Shown piece by piece: positions 1 through 9,555 of a stretch of 64,000 bases of DNA. The DNA is from Bradyrhizobium sp. WBAH42 (GTDB taxonomy: Bacteria; Pseudomonadota; Alphaproteobacteria; Rhizobiales; Xanthobacteraceae), in contig NZ_CP036533.1 of assembly GCF_024585265.1 (NCBI RefSeq), forward strand, positions 6,891,001-6,955,000, read 5' to 3'. Made by a program: the position numbers and the translations under genes. The stretch's first letter is position 1, and the number at the start of each line of letters is the position of its first letter. The notes below the pieces were generated by a model. It did no database searches and was not told the DNA's origin. It worked only from the letters and a program-made list of their open reading frames with translations.

Positions 1-785
1 AGCCACTCGTGCTGCGTTGCCAGTGGCGCGTGCATGAGCGCTAGGCCTCCTGGCGCAACGCCGTTAGCTTGCGCGTCAGGCGTTTCCCTTCCGTCTTTGC
101 TTCACGATGAACCGGCCATCTCGGTTCCGCCCACAGTAATGGGTAAAGCCGAGGAAGGCGAAGGTCTCTGGCCGCCGCTCGCCGCCGCTGACGCGAGAGG
201 GCCGCGGAACCGGCCAAACTCGATCAGCCGCGTCTTGACCTCATGAAGCATCAGGCCGAAGCCGGCCAGCCCCGCCTTGAGGGCAAAGAGAGCATTTCCC
301 GCGCATCTGCCTTGTTCTCGAAGCCCATGACGAAGTCGTGCGCGTAACGCACGATCACGATAAGACCGCGTGCGTGGCGATGACGCCATTTCTGGCTCCA
401 GAGATCGGGGATTTAGTGCAGGAAGATGTTGGTAAAGAGCGGGCTGATGCCCGCCGCTTGCGGCGTGCCCCTGTCCGTCTCTTGCTTCTCGCCGCTCTAA
501 AGAACGCGGCTCGCAGCCACAGCCCGATGAGCTGCAAGATGCGAGGATCGGCGATCCTGTGCGCCCCCATCCGCAACAGCCACTCGTGGTCGACCGAGTC
601 GAAGCAGCTGGGTATGTCGGCATCGAGCACCCAGTTCACGTGCTGGTTCGTGATCACCGTATGCACAGCATCAAGCGCCATGTGAGGATTCAGCCCCGGC
701 CGGAAGCAGGCTCCCCTCGGGCTGGTCCCTTCCCTCGATGCGTCCCCTACCTTCGACGACTTCACAGGTAGTATGGACCAGTCCG
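1..785 (-). pseudogene. Group II intron reverse transcriptase/maturase, decayed, cut by left edge
   Basis: Pieces of one group II intron reverse transcriptase can be read across several minus-strand frames. From about 715 to 560 the frame gives a stretch with NPHMALDAV, VNWVLDAD and CFDSVDHEWLLRM, which are RT domains 1-3. Near 330-350 another frame gives VRYAHDFVMGF, the position of the catalytic YADD motif. Around 200-290 the frame reads FGLMLHEVKTRLIEFGRF, and 1-140 holds the tail (HYCGR, then LATQHEWL). Frames change several times, stops intervene, and YADD has become YAHD, so no active enzyme can be made. Such introns are common in Bradyrhizobium symbiosis islands. The identity is sure at family level; the exact 5' border is not visible. 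Confidence 0.85.
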
Positions 786-859
786 ACTCCCGACCTCAGC
801 TCGAACAACGGCTCTGGCACTGCCTTTGCCGCTGTCCCCGCTCGTAGGTCCCAAGGTAG

Positions 860-1600
860 TCACTTCGAGATTACAGCCCAATGATTGACGTCGAAGTTTT
901 GTCCGCCTGGGGACGAGGTTATCTCAACGCCGTATTGGACGCTGCCGACGATTATGTCGCCGAAGTATCCTTTCGACTTTATCCATTGCAGGATACTCTT
1001 GATATCCACAGTCTCGCTGTTGGTTTTGGAGCTGCGCAGAAACGAAATAACCTTGTGTTTGTTCCAGCCTTCAAACACGTTCCAAGTGGCTCCCCCCACA
1101 TTCACGCCTGTGTAGACTGGAATCGCGGCGGTCCCTGAAGAGTTATACTTGTAAGAAATGGGCTTAACATCACCGCTTCCGTCGGGATTTCCGGTGTAGT
1201 TGGTCCAAAGCATTATCTCATAGGCATTTGAGCTATCCCAGATATCGTAGGCGAAGTTCCAACGGCCGCCAGTCGGGACGCTCTGGTTAAAGCTTGACCT
1301 GAGGTCGTTGATCGCGCTCAGCGGTTTCCCGACATTGAAAGCTCCGTGGGGATAGCTCTTAATGCCATCAGTATCAGGTTGATTCGACCGCACGCTCCAT
1401 TGATTGATCGAATACACTGAGATCGTCTGAGGCCCAACACCTTGACCATATACGTCGTTGTTCCAGGAATAACCATCAAGGGAAAAAGTACCATACTGAT
1501 CGCTCGAACTCCAGATCGGCGCTTTTGCGGATGCTGGGAATAGCGCAATCATTGTCGCCAAAGGAAGCGCAAGTACGTTAAGCGTCGACAATGCAGACAT
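860..1600 (-). CDS. Glycoside hydrolase family 12 endoglucanase, secreted
   Basis: The product is a GH12-type beta-glucanase that would act outside the cell on cellulose or xyloglucan of plant walls. The ATG at 1600 follows a GTGGAG ribosome site and opens a Sec-type signal peptide (hydrophobic residues about 8-24, ASAKA cleavage). The mature part has the GH12 nucleophile context YEIMLWTNY and, near the C-terminus, QYGVEI, which fits the acid/base glutamate. The length (about 246 aa) is normal for GH12. B. japonicum is known to have a symbiosis-region GH12 gene (gunA2) that is induced with the T3SS; this is probably its counterpart. No convincing tts box lies upstream, where insertion-sequence debris begins within about 60 bp of the start. 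Confidence 0.85.
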   Translation of the reverse strand: MSALSTLNVLALPLATMIALFPASAKAPIWSSSDQYGTFSLDGYSWNNDVYGQGVGPQTISVYSINQWSVRSNQPDTDGIKSYPHGAFNVGKPLSAINDLRSSFNQSVPTGGRWNFAYDIWDSSNAYEIMLWTNYTGNPDGSGDVKPISYKYNSSGTAAIPVYTGVNVGGATWNVFEGWNKHKVISFLRSSKTNSETVDIKSILQWIKSKGYFGDIIVGSVQYGVEITSSPGGQNFDVNHWAVISK

Positions 1601-1660
1601 TCTAATCTCCACCTCAGATCTGCCCTCCAGCGAACGAGCAGCAAGCAAAAGTGAGGCCAG

Positions 1661-1960
1661 TCAGAGAACGGCGAATCTTCTTCCTTGTCTTGATGACGTA
1701 CGGAGCGCCTCGCACCTGCTGCATGCCCTCGGGTCGAGCCACTCGGCCAGATCGTCCGCCACGCAATTCGAACCATTGTCACTGAGCAGCCTTGGCCCGG
1801 TGCGATGCTCACGCGCTGGCCCGCCGAGCCACCACAGCGCGTTCTGCAGACCCTCGGCCAAGGCGACGAAGCTATAGCCCCAAGACTGGTGGTCGCTTCA
1901 CGTGGCTCGGGCATCAGCTTCGGATCGCAGGCAGCGCGGGCACGACTCGCCGTCTTAGCT
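1661..1960 (-). pseudogene. IS3-family transposase (OrfB) remnant
   Basis: A short minus-strand stretch reads LAEGLQNALWWLGG followed by LLSDNGSN and VADDLAEWLD, the integrase core of IS3-type OrfB transposases including one catalytic Asp (DNG). Frame changes and stops occur on both sides, and no terminal repeats are visible. It lies just upstream of the GH12 gene and may have removed that gene's original promoter. Confidence 0.7.
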
Positions 1961-1961
1961 G

Positions 1962-3767
1962 ACTTCAATCGGAAGCCAGTTCAGTTTCTGCGGAGAAAAA
2001 TCTCGTGTTCCGAGTCCGGCGGCCCGATACTGGCTGTGTAGTTCACGTCCCCGAGAGCGAGACTTTTCTTTGGCTCAGACACGGATGGCAGAAGCTTGTG
2101 CAAACCCATTCGCAACTTGAGTTCTTCCGGCGCCCACTGATCTCCGTGCTGAAAGCTCGGTGGCACATAAAGAGACAAACTTGGCAACGGCTGGTTGCGC
2201 CGCACTTGGGCGCATAAGTCGAAGATGTTGAGTTGAAGCCGTCATGTCCACCCTCCGAACGCTTAAAACCACTAAAGCTGACTGCAGAAGGTCAGCGACA
2301 GGAAGCAGCGCGGGGGCGGCCTGGCGCCTACCGACTTGGGAGGTTGGCTAAAGGCACTATCCCTGCCGCCCCGCGCTGCCGTTGAGTTTAGCGGAAAGCG
2401 TGACTCGGCGCTGACCGTTCTGGATAGATAGCGCTGTCCCTGCCACGTCCCGTTAACCACAACGGCTCTGTATCCGGGCTGGATTACTGAAAGCTGACGA
2501 GACCCGAAAATTCCCAAAACGAAAGCGGCCCGTGTGGGCCAGTCGCGGTCGAGAGTGAGAACGACGTTCCGGCGACAAGCTCTGGTACCACGTCAGCCTG
2601 AGGATCGCGCCAGCCAGCAGCTCCGGTGTCCAGCACCCGGCCTGTCGGAGGACTGCAGGCGGCCCCCAGGAGGGCCTCTTCCTTGTCGTTGAGCTCGCAC
2701 TCTGCGCGGTAGGCGGCTCTTCGCTTTGGTTCTCCGCCAGGTTGCCTTCGACAAAAACGTCGAAGGGTGGCAGACCACCAAGTGGCCGACGCCCCGACTT
2801 GTGGCGATCACGTCATCACTCATCCCGGCATCGGCCGCCCAACCGGATCTGTGCCCCCTTGAGCGCGCAGCCTCTGCCTCCCTCCGCCCAACAAGCGATC
2901 TATTCGACAAACAGAGGTATCTACGGCAATACGAGCTAGATAACTCGCGGCATCTTGAGTTCAGAGCAATCGTAGGAATTTTGGCGGGTCAGCAGAAGCC
3001 ACTGCAGCGCTCCACACCTCGGCTCATTTCGATCATCCCCTACAAGGTACCACAATTGCCAACACGCGATACCTACCTCATTTGGTCACGTGCCAGCAAA
3101 GGAGGGAGTGAACGCGATCTATACGGGATCATCCAGAGGTTCTTCGACCGAATGCGCCATGCTTCGATAGGACGAGCTAACTGCCGGCGCGAACCTGCGA
3201 TGTAGCCGAAGCTTGTCCGGTGTCAGCTAGCGAGTACGGTTAGGTGAAGCAATCGACGTTGTAAGCACCCTGCGCGGGAAGACGGCGTCGATGGACAATG
3301 GCTGCAATACCCTTAGCCCCGAGTTTAGCTGGAGGCTTGCTTTTCTCCCCGCACGCAGGATTATGTCCTGCGGCTCTCGAACGTGTGCGGCGCAATGTGG
3401 CACTCGGGCCGATCTTGAGACGTATAAACGCTGTGACTATGAACCTGTAGCAGCGCGGCTCGAGATAGGCGACAGAGAGCATGCTCCAGATGGCAGCCGT
3501 CTTAGTGGACGATCAGCACTACCGGCTTGTCGACCGAATGGCAGGACTCCTCTACCCACGGCGGTACAGGCCGGCTGAGTTGTAGGCGCTGAAGCTCTCG
3601 AAATGGGCGAACAGGTTGTGGCGCCGCTTGGCGCCGCAGCTGACGCGGTGATCCGGTCGGCGAGGCCGCGGCCCAGAGGCTTTCGGGCTAGCGCATCGTC
3701 GCCTTGCGGAACGTCCGAGCGTTCATCGAGCGCCTGGCTGCAGATCGCAGCGTCAGGACAGAATGAT
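1962..3767. other. Gene-poor stretch with debris
   Basis: About 1.8 kb between the IS3 remnant and the end of rhcU. Several frames of 60-160 codons are open on both strands, but none shows a start with a ribosome site, a recognisable motif or a consistent reading. The longest is on the plus strand at 2726-3205 (159 codons) and I do not recognise its product. Around 2470-2500 (minus) there is half of a tts box (GTCAGCTTTC) without the second half. The stretch looks like island debris. Confidence 0.5.
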
Positions 3768-4805
3768 TTACACTAGCCCCGCCGCATAGAGCGCTTTTGC
3801 GACCGACTCGAAATATTGCGAGGGAACAGGGTTGCCGAGCTTTGCTTTGCCGAGCAGCTGACGCGCCAGGACATCGTCATCCACAATGGTGAGGCGCAGC
3901 GCGCGCGCCTCACCAAGTAGTTGTGAAGCAGCTTCGCCTTCGCCACGGCAAACCAAGACCGGCACGCCGGTCTCGCCGCGCACATAGCGCAACCCAATCA
4001 ACGTTGTCGGCCCCCGCAATATCAACGTGGCCCGACTGATTCCGAGCGGAGCCTCATTGGCCGATTCTTGCCGCAGACGTCGGTGCTCACGCTTCACCTG
4101 CGGATTGCCTTGCTGCTCCTTGTTCTCCCGCTTGGCCTCCGTTTCCGTCATGCGCATGTCCTGCATAAACAGCCAGCGCTGGATTAGGAGGTCAGCCAAT
4201 CCGCCGACCAGAAAAGCTCCAGCGGCAATCGCAATCAGCAGCTTAACCTCGGTGAAGACGAAGCCAAAACAGCCCATGCCGCAGACTGGCAGGTACACCA
4301 GCGCTTTCCAGCTCGCGATCACGGTGAGAAAGAAGGTCGCACCAAGCAACACCACCTTAGCCAGGGTCTTGCCCAGCTCGATGGCCGAACGTTTCGAGGC
4401 GATGCGTTTCAAGCCTTTGATGGGATCCAGTTTCTCGAGCTTCGGCTTGAGCGGCTCCGAAGCGAACATAAAGCCGCCATTGGCCAGGACATTGGCCAGA
4501 AGAGCTGCTGTCACGGCAGCGGCGAGCAACGGAGCGACCGTGGCAATCGAAAGTTCTAGCAAGCCGCTGAGCGCTTGTGGCACCGCGCTTGTGAACGGCT
4601 GCTCCTGCAGTTTATCGACTAGACGGACCGTCTCCTGCCACTTGTCCTCGATCGCACCCGCTCGCCACCACAGGCAGGCGAAACCGGCACAGGCGCTGAC
4701 GCCGCTCACCAGATCCGAGCTGCGCGCGCTCTGCCCCTTCTTGCGGGCATCGCGCAGCTTCTTGGGCGTCGGAGGAAGCTTTTTCTCCTCACTCGTAGAG
4801 CTCAT
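3768..4805 (-). CDS. rhcU: T3SS export gate switch protein RhcU (SctU/FlhB family)
   Basis: This inner-membrane protein switches substrate class in the type III export apparatus. The N-terminus is typical ([16 protein letters not shown]), followed by hydrophobic segments between about residues 30 and 220, then the cytoplasmic domain with [12 protein letters not shown]. The total of 345 aa is normal. The family's self-cleavage motif NPTH is not there: the aligned place (residues about 265-268) reads GPTT, so the Asn needed for peptide-bond cleavage is missing. The start overlaps the rhcT stop (ATGA), and it is the last gene of the nolB-rhcU operon. The family assignment is certain; whether the protein self-cleaves is doubtful. 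Confidence 0.95.
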   Translation of the reverse strand: MSSTSEEKKLPPTPKKLRDARKKGQSARSSDLVSGVSACAGFACLWWRAGAIEDKWQETVRLVDKLQEQPFTSAVPQALSGLLELSIATVAPLLAAAVTAALLANVLANGGFMFASEPLKPKLEKLDPIKGLKRIASKRSAIELGKTLAKVVLLGATFFLTVIASWKALVYLPVCGMGCFGFVFTEVKLLIAIAAGAFLVGGLADLLIQRWLFMQDMRMTETEAKRENKEQQGNPQVKREHRRLRQESANEAPLGISRATLILRGPTTLIGLRYVRGETGVPVLVCRGEGEAASQLLGEARALRLTIVDDDVLARQLLGKAKLGNPVPSQYFESVAKALYAAGLV

Positions 4806-5623
4806 TTCAAGAGCTTCTGCAGATCCTCGAGCATGTTGTTCGAGGTCAGGATTTCAGCTCCGGCGTATTCAAGCAGATAAATGGCGTAGCTGACCATGAT
4901 GACCCCGAATGCAACATTCTTGATCATTGGGGAGAGATCGTTCAGCTTGAGCTGAGATGCAAAACGGCCCAGCATCATGACCGAGACATCGATCAGCAGC
5001 AGCAGGGCCAGCACCGGCCCGGCGACTAACAACGTCGTCATCATGATACGGTCGAGAAGGGCCAGACATTCCATTGCCCCTTGCGCTGTGACGGCAGGCA
5101 GAAACTGATAGACAGGCCACACTAGGTAGCTGCCATAAAGGCCGCTCACCATGGTCTGCAGCCCGCCGACCAGAACGAAGATCGTAACTGCGGTAATACC
5201 GAGAAAAAGCCCGGTTCCGGACGCTTGGCTATGCGTCGCGGGATCCTCCCCCGCAACTTGGCTTGAAATTCCTCGTTGTGTATCGATGATGTCTCCGACT
5301 GCCTGTATGCTCCATAGTGGAATACTGAGCAGGATGCCGAGCATAAGACCGACGAACACCTCCTTCAGGCCAAGCATGGTGACGCTGACTAGGCGCGTGT
5401 TCGGGTCCAAGGCCTGCAGACCTAGCTTGATGTGAGCGAGGCACGGCAGGCCGATCGCAATCGTCAGGCTTCCCCGAACCAAACCGCTGATGCGCGGCCG
5501 GGTGAATACGGGAAGCACCAGCATGATGCCGAGGGCGCGGGCCGCACTCAGGCCGGCTGCGGCCACGAGCTCGATCGTGCCCTGAACGAGAGCTTGCGCC
5601 TCTGCGGGTGACAGGCCAGCCAT
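4802..5623 (-). CDS. rhcT: T3SS export apparatus protein RhcT (SctT/FliR family)
   Basis: Polytopic inner-membrane component of the export gate. I prefer the ATG at 5623 ([14 protein letters not shown]), which follows AGAGGT and avoids overlap with rhcS; an upstream ATG at 5665 is also possible. Hydrophobic segments run through the protein, including [13 protein letters not shown] near the start, a central [14 protein letters not shown] and a C-terminal [21 protein letters not shown]. At 273 aa it has family length. It is coupled to rhcU by a 4-base overlap. Confidence 0.95.
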   Translation of the reverse strand: MAGLSPAEAQALVQGTIELVAAAGLSAARALGIMLVLPVFTRPRISGLVRGSLTIAIGLPCLAHIKLGLQALDPNTRLVSVTMLGLKEVFVGLMLGILLSIPLWSIQAVGDIIDTQRGISSQVAGEDPATHSQASGTGLFLGITAVTIFVLVGGLQTMVSGLYGSYLVWPVYQFLPAVTAQGAMECLALLDRIMMTTLLVAGPVLALLLLIDVSVMMLGRFASQLKLNDLSPMIKNVAFGVIMVSYAIYLLEYAGAEILTSNNMLEDLQKLLK

Positions 5624-5633
5624 CCAACCTCTG

Positions 5634-5915
5634 CTAGTATCTTGCGGTAAGTGCTGGAAACTCACTGAAGATGTGCTCGGCCTGGTCGATCAGTGGAGCG
5701 CTGAGCACGGGAGAAAACCCGGCGAGCACGGCGACGACAACCAGAAGCTTGACCGTCAGTGGCAGGGTTTGATCCTGGAGCTGAGTTGCCGCCTGGATGA
5801 GGCCAATGATCAGCCCAGAGATGAGAGCTGCGAGCAGCGGCGGCAGAACCCAGATCATGAAGAGCACGAGAGATTGACTCAGGTGTGTAAGGATGCTGGC
5901 TTCGTTCATGGTCAA
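5634..5915 (-). CDS. rhcS: T3SS export apparatus protein RhcS (SctS/FliQ family)
   Basis: A 93-aa protein with two membrane helices (about residues 14-38 and 53-75) and the family signature [21 protein letters not shown] between them. With RhcR and RhcT it forms the entry portal of the export channel. The start overlaps the rhcR stop by 4 bases, so the two are translationally coupled. Confidence 0.95.
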   Translation of the reverse strand: MTMNEASILTHLSQSLVLFMIWVLPPLLAALISGLIIGLIQAATQLQDQTLPLTVKLLVVVAVLAGFSPVLSAPLIDQAEHIFSEFPALTARY

Positions 5916-6577
5916 CCTCCTGGCGTCGTGTAGCTTAATACCAGCCCGTGCATGAGACGTGACCAGCCGTCGATCGTGACGAACAAAAAGAGCTTGAAGG
6001 GGACAGATATCACCGTGGGGGATACCATCGACATACCCATTGCCATCAAAATCGTCGTTACAATGAGATCGATCGTGATGAAGGGAAGATAGAGAAGAAA
6101 GCCGATTTCGAATCCACGCTTGAGTTCGGAGATCAAAAACGACGGCACGAGAATCGCAAAATCATCTGCCGTGGCGCTGCCGCGCATGTCCTCCGACCAG
6201 ACGTGTTCCGTTGAGGACAGGAAGAAGCGGCGCTGCTCTTCATTAGTGAATTTCTTCAGATGAGCTCGGAGCGGCTCCTGTCCCTCCTTGGCGGCCGTCA
6301 CCCAGTCATCGAAACTTTGGTAGCGAAGTTGCGGATCGGTAAGCCGGTTATAGGTCTGCTCGAACACCGGAGCGCTGATGAACACGGTCAGGATCAGTGC
6401 CGCTCCGTAAAGCACGATGTTCGGCGGTATCGATTGAGTCCCCAGCGCATTGCGCACGAGGAAGAGAACAACCGAGACCTTGATAAAGGCGGTCGTTGTC
6501 ACGACTGCAAAGGCCAGCAGGCCAAGGCCGACGGTGATCGCAAGAAGCGCAAGGATGCTGGGTTGAACCTCAGTCAT
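5912..6577 (-). CDS. rhcR: T3SS export apparatus protein RhcR (SctR/FliP family)
   Basis: Inner-membrane export gate subunit of 221 aa, the standard length. Family signatures are visible: TTAFIKVSVVLFLVRNALG near the N-terminus, then a polar middle (about 75-150), and FLLYLPFITIDLIVTTIL with MGMSMVSPTVISVPFKLF towards the end. It overlaps rhcQ upstream by 8 bases and rhcS downstream by 4. Confidence 0.96.
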   Translation of the reverse strand: MTEVQPSILALLAITVGLGLLAFAVVTTTAFIKVSVVLFLVRNALGTQSIPPNIVLYGAALILTVFISAPVFEQTYNRLTDPQLRYQSFDDWVTAAKEGQEPLRAHLKKFTNEEQRRFFLSSTEHVWSEDMRGSATADDFAILVPSFLISELKRGFEIGFLLYLPFITIDLIVTTILMAMGMSMVSPTVISVPFKLFLFVTIDGWSRLMHGLVLSYTTPGG

Positions 6578-7691
6578 TAAGCGTCAACCTGCCGCGCAGC
6601 CTGACGGCCAGCTCGTCCCCAATCCGCACGATGTCGCCCCGGCCGATACGTTGGCCGTTGGCAAGGATATCCACCGGCCCATCCAGAGGCCGGCCAAGTT
6701 CGAACACGTGGCCTTCGTTGAGGGTACGCAAGGTTCCCAAGGGCATCGGCCAGCGGCCACATTCGAATATGAGTGTAATCTCGATGCTGTCGATATCCGC
6801 CTCTGATGGAGGCTGCTGTTGCACCTGGCTTTGGGGCATCATGTTTTCACTTGTTAGGGGGTGGAATCGCGAGCGGAATGGTCCTCGCAGTACCAGCCTG
6901 TCGCCACCGATGTCTGCAGGGGCCCACAATCGGTCTGCAGCGAGAATGATCTGGCCTCGCGCGAGTGGAATTACGTCCGGGAGCAGCGCGTCGCCTTGCT
7001 CTGCTCGGCGAAGAATGCCGATCGCGACGCGAAGCGAACCGACTTGACCTGCAACGATGACCGGGAGTTCGGAGGGCAGCCTGGCCGTTTGTCGCGGCAA
7101 TCGGCCGAGCAGCTCGCCGAGCGCGGTGAAAGCCGGCGGAACGGGACCGTCAAGTGGCGAGAATAGAAGCAGCCGCGCCTGGCTGGCGAGCTCGCCATAG
7201 GCGACGTCAAATTCAAGATAAGGCCTAATATTCGGCGCCTCCTCGGTGCGAACAAGCTGCAGTTTGCGCTGCATCAATCTTTCCAGCGGGGCAAGCAAGG
7301 GTTCCAGCGCAAGTTCCAGGACCAGCGAACGCGTCGGCTCAGAAGGTAAGGTAAGGCCATCCTGCACGGTCGCAATCAGCGCTTCCGCAAGCGGAGCTGG
7401 CAAGGACAGAATCAAGGTTTCGCCATTTACGTCGAAGACGCAGTCAAGCATCGACGTCACAGCCGGCTCCACCTGCCAGACGGTTCGGCTCACGCGAACA
7501 GACATCGGCTTCTCGCCGAGGCGCGCTTGCAGAGGCGCACGCGACGCTGCGATCTCGTTGAGCCACGAGGTCACGGCGCGCGAGAGGATCATCGTCGGTA
7601 TGAAGGCTGCGCGTTCAGCCGGCCGATATGGCGCGGATGCGGCTTCCGCGTCGCAGGCCCCTAGCTCGCGCGGGAGAGGATCTGCAATCAT
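6570..7691 (-). CDS. rhcQ: T3SS C-ring protein RhcQ (SctQ/FliN-FliM type)
   Basis: Cytoplasmic sorting-platform protein of 373 aa. The C-terminal 75 residues (from about 295) form the SpoA/FliN domain: a beta-rich stretch with ITLIFECGRWPMPLGTLRTL, then GHVFELGRPLDGPVDILANG and IGRGDIVRIGDELAVRL. An upstream, weaker SpoA-like part lies at about 215-275. It overlaps its neighbours y4yJ and rhcR by a few bases, fitting one operon. Confidence 0.93.
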   Translation of the reverse strand: MIADPLPRELGACDAEAASAPYRPAERAAFIPTMILSRAVTSWLNEIAASRAPLQARLGEKPMSVRVSRTVWQVEPAVTSMLDCVFDVNGETLILSLPAPLAEALIATVQDGLTLPSEPTRSLVLELALEPLLAPLERLMQRKLQLVRTEEAPNIRPYLEFDVAYGELASQARLLLFSPLDGPVPPAFTALGELLGRLPRQTARLPSELPVIVAGQVGSLRVAIGILRRAEQGDALLPDVIPLARGQIILAADRLWAPADIGGDRLVLRGPFRSRFHPLTSENMMPQSQVQQQPPSEADIDSIEITLIFECGRWPMPLGTLRTLNEGHVFELGRPLDGPVDILANGQRIGRGDIVRIGDELAVRLRGRLTLND

Positions 7692-8224
7692 GTTCGCTCA
7701 CCTCCCGTCTGCCCTGATCGGCCTCGCCGGTAGCGGAGCAAGACTTCATCATCGGCTTCGATTTCGGCGGCAGCCTCGAAATGTGCATCCGTGATGCGCC
7801 GAACGTCGTGATCGATCTCACGCCATTTCTGGCTCGCCGCTGAACGCTTGGTCCAAACGGATCGGGCCTCAAGAACCGCAGCCTCAGCTTGCTCTTGAGC
7901 AGCACGGGCCTCGTCAAGAGCCCGCTGCGCCGCTTTGATCTCGTCTGTGAGTCGCCCGATGATGAGATGATAGCGTCGCTGCAATTCGCACACAGATATC
8001 GCATCGGCCGCTAGCATTTCCCGATAGAGCTCCGCCTCGAGCTTTGCGCGGCGCTCTTCGGCATGTGCAAGATGCTCGCAAGCTTCTTGGACAGCTTGAA
8101 CCGCGAGGTGGCGCTTGGCTTCCATGTTGGACAATTCACGAAGGGCGCTTCGTTCCCGCATATCCTTTACGAGCCGCAGCTTTGAGGCGTGAGCGGGACT
8201 TAGGCCGTTAGACGCGATATCCAT
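7688..8224 (-). CDS. y4yJ: T3SS stalk protein, Y4yJ type (SctO/FliJ-like)
   Basis: A 178-aa, almost wholly alpha-helical, charged protein predicted to be a coiled coil from about residue 20 to 165 (many AE/EE/RA heptads and no hydrophobic segments). Its place directly after the ATPase gene rhcN and before rhcQ is that of SctO/YscO, the central stalk that couples ATPase to export gate. The sequence itself carries no sharp motif, so the role is taken from position, length and coiled-coil character. The start lies within the end of rhcN (24-base overlap). Confidence 0.8.
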   Translation of the reverse strand: MDIASNGLSPAHASKLRLVKDMRERSALRELSNMEAKRHLAVQAVQEACEHLAHAEERRAKLEAELYREMLAADAISVCELQRRYHLIIGRLTDEIKAAQRALDEARAAQEQAEAAVLEARSVWTKRSAASQKWREIDHDVRRITDAHFEAAAEIEADDEVLLRYRRGRSGQTGGERT

Positions 8225-9555
8225 GCGACCGTCTCCTCAAAGCTGCACGCCTCACCCTGTCCCTGGCGCAAAAAGGCCCGCAGCTGCTCGATTGAGGCGA
8301 TTGCTCGATCTGTCAGCGGATCAGAGCCTTGCTTGTATTCACCGACCTTGATCAAGAACTCGGCCTCAGCGTAGCGTGAGAGCAGATCACGGAAGAAAGA
8401 TGCCGCCTTGCGATGCGGCACCGACACGATCGCATCCATGACACGGCTGCGGCTTGACAGCACATCAATAGCCGGAAAATGCTCCCGAGAGGCCAGCGCG
8501 CGGGACAGAATAATGTGGCCATCAAGGATGCCGCGTGATTCTTCCGCTATTGGATCGCCGGTGCTGTCACCTTCGACAAGCACCGTATAGAAGGCCGTAA
8601 TGGAGCCATGCTCGCCCATGCCGGCGCGCTCCAACAAGCCCGGCAACAGCGCGAAAACGGAGGGCGGAAATCCGCGCCGGGTCGGCGGCTCTCCTGCGGC
8701 GAGGCCGATTTCACGCATGGCGCGGCTAAAGCGCGTCAACGAATCCATCATCAAAACGACGCGAAGCCCCTGATCCCGAAAATATTCCGCCAGTGCTGTC
8801 GCCATGTGGGCGCATTGGGCCCGCTCCATCGCCGAACGGTCAGAGGTCTCCACTACAACGACGGAACGGTGGAGGGCTTCGCCAAGATGACGTTCGATGA
8901 ATTCACGCACCTCTCGACCGCGCTCGCCGATCAGCGCAACGATGGTGACGTCGGCCGCCGCGCCTCTTACGATTTGCGACATCAGCGTCGACTTGCCGCA
9001 ACCCGCATCGCCATAGATTCCGATCCGCTGACCTTCTCCACATGTCAGAAGGCCATCCAGGACACGAACGCCTAGCGGGAACGGCTGTTCAATCCCGCGC
9101 CGTTTCATCGGATTCGGCGCCCTGCCGCGTAGCGGTCTGGTTTCGCTGGCTTTTATCAGGCCCTTGCCATCGAGCGGTCGGCCAAAACTGTCGATGACGC
9201 GGCCGAGCAAATCTGGGCCGACAGCCACTTCCTGCATTCGCCCGGTCGTCACCACCTCCGCACGATTGGACAGCCCCACCATGTCCCCGATGGGCGTGAG
9301 TAACACCCCGTCCGGCAACAGGCCGATAACCTCGGCCTCGAGCGACCATCCGCTACGAGGATCCTGCAATAGGCATAGCTCTCCGACCCGAGCCTCCGGC
9401 AAGACGGCGTGCAGGAGCGTGCCCACCGCCCGCGTGATCCGGCCGCGGATGGCGCGTGTATCGATGTGCTTGGCGGAAGATCTCAAGGACGAGAGTGCGG
9501 CCTCTACAGTAGCTTCTGTGGCGGCGGCATCGTAGGTTGGTCGCTGCACAGTCAC
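8200..9555 (-). CDS. rhcN: T3SS ATPase RhcN (SctN)
   Basis: Hexameric F1-like ATPase at the base of the injectisome that strips chaperones and unfolds substrates. The Walker A motif reads GDAGCGKST (about residues 180-188), Walker B is VVLMMDSLTRF, and the family signature PSVFALLPGLLERAG follows. At 451 aa it has standard length. It overlaps nolV by 4 bases at the start. Confidence 0.97.
   Translation of the reverse strand: MTVQRPTYDAAATEATVEAALSSLRSSAKHIDTRAIRGRITRAVGTLLHAVLPEARVGELCLLQDPRSGWSLEAEVIGLLPDGVLLTPIGDMVGLSNRAEVVTTGRMQEVAVGPDLLGRVIDSFGRPLDGKGLIKASETRPLRGRAPNPMKRRGIEQPFPLGVRVLDGLLTCGEGQRIGIYGDAGCGKSTLMSQIVRGAAADVTIVALIGERGREVREFIERHLGEALHRSVVVVETSDRSAMERAQCAHMATALAEYFRDQGLRVVLMMDSLTRFSRAMREIGLAAGEPPTRRGFPPSVFALLPGLLERAGMGEHGSITAFYTVLVEGDSTGDPIAEESRGILDGHIILSRALASREHFPAIDVLSSRSRVMDAIVSVPHRKAASFFRDLLSRYAEAEFLIKVGEYKQGSDPLTDRAIASIEQLRAFLRQGQGEACSFEETVAWISRLTA

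Noticed and set aside
2470..2505. tts-like sequence upstream of the GH12 gene
   Set aside because: Only the first half (GTCAGCTTTC) is present; the second half and C run are missing, and IS debris lies between it and the gene.
2726..3205. 159-codon plus-strand open frame as a regulator gene
   Set aside because: No helix-turn-helix or other motif and no start signal could be recognised; left as part of the gap.
4027..4893. Long plus-strand open frame (288 codons) opposite rhcU
   Set aside because: Antisense of a certain T3SS gene; no ribosome site, composition typical of a GC-rich mirror frame.
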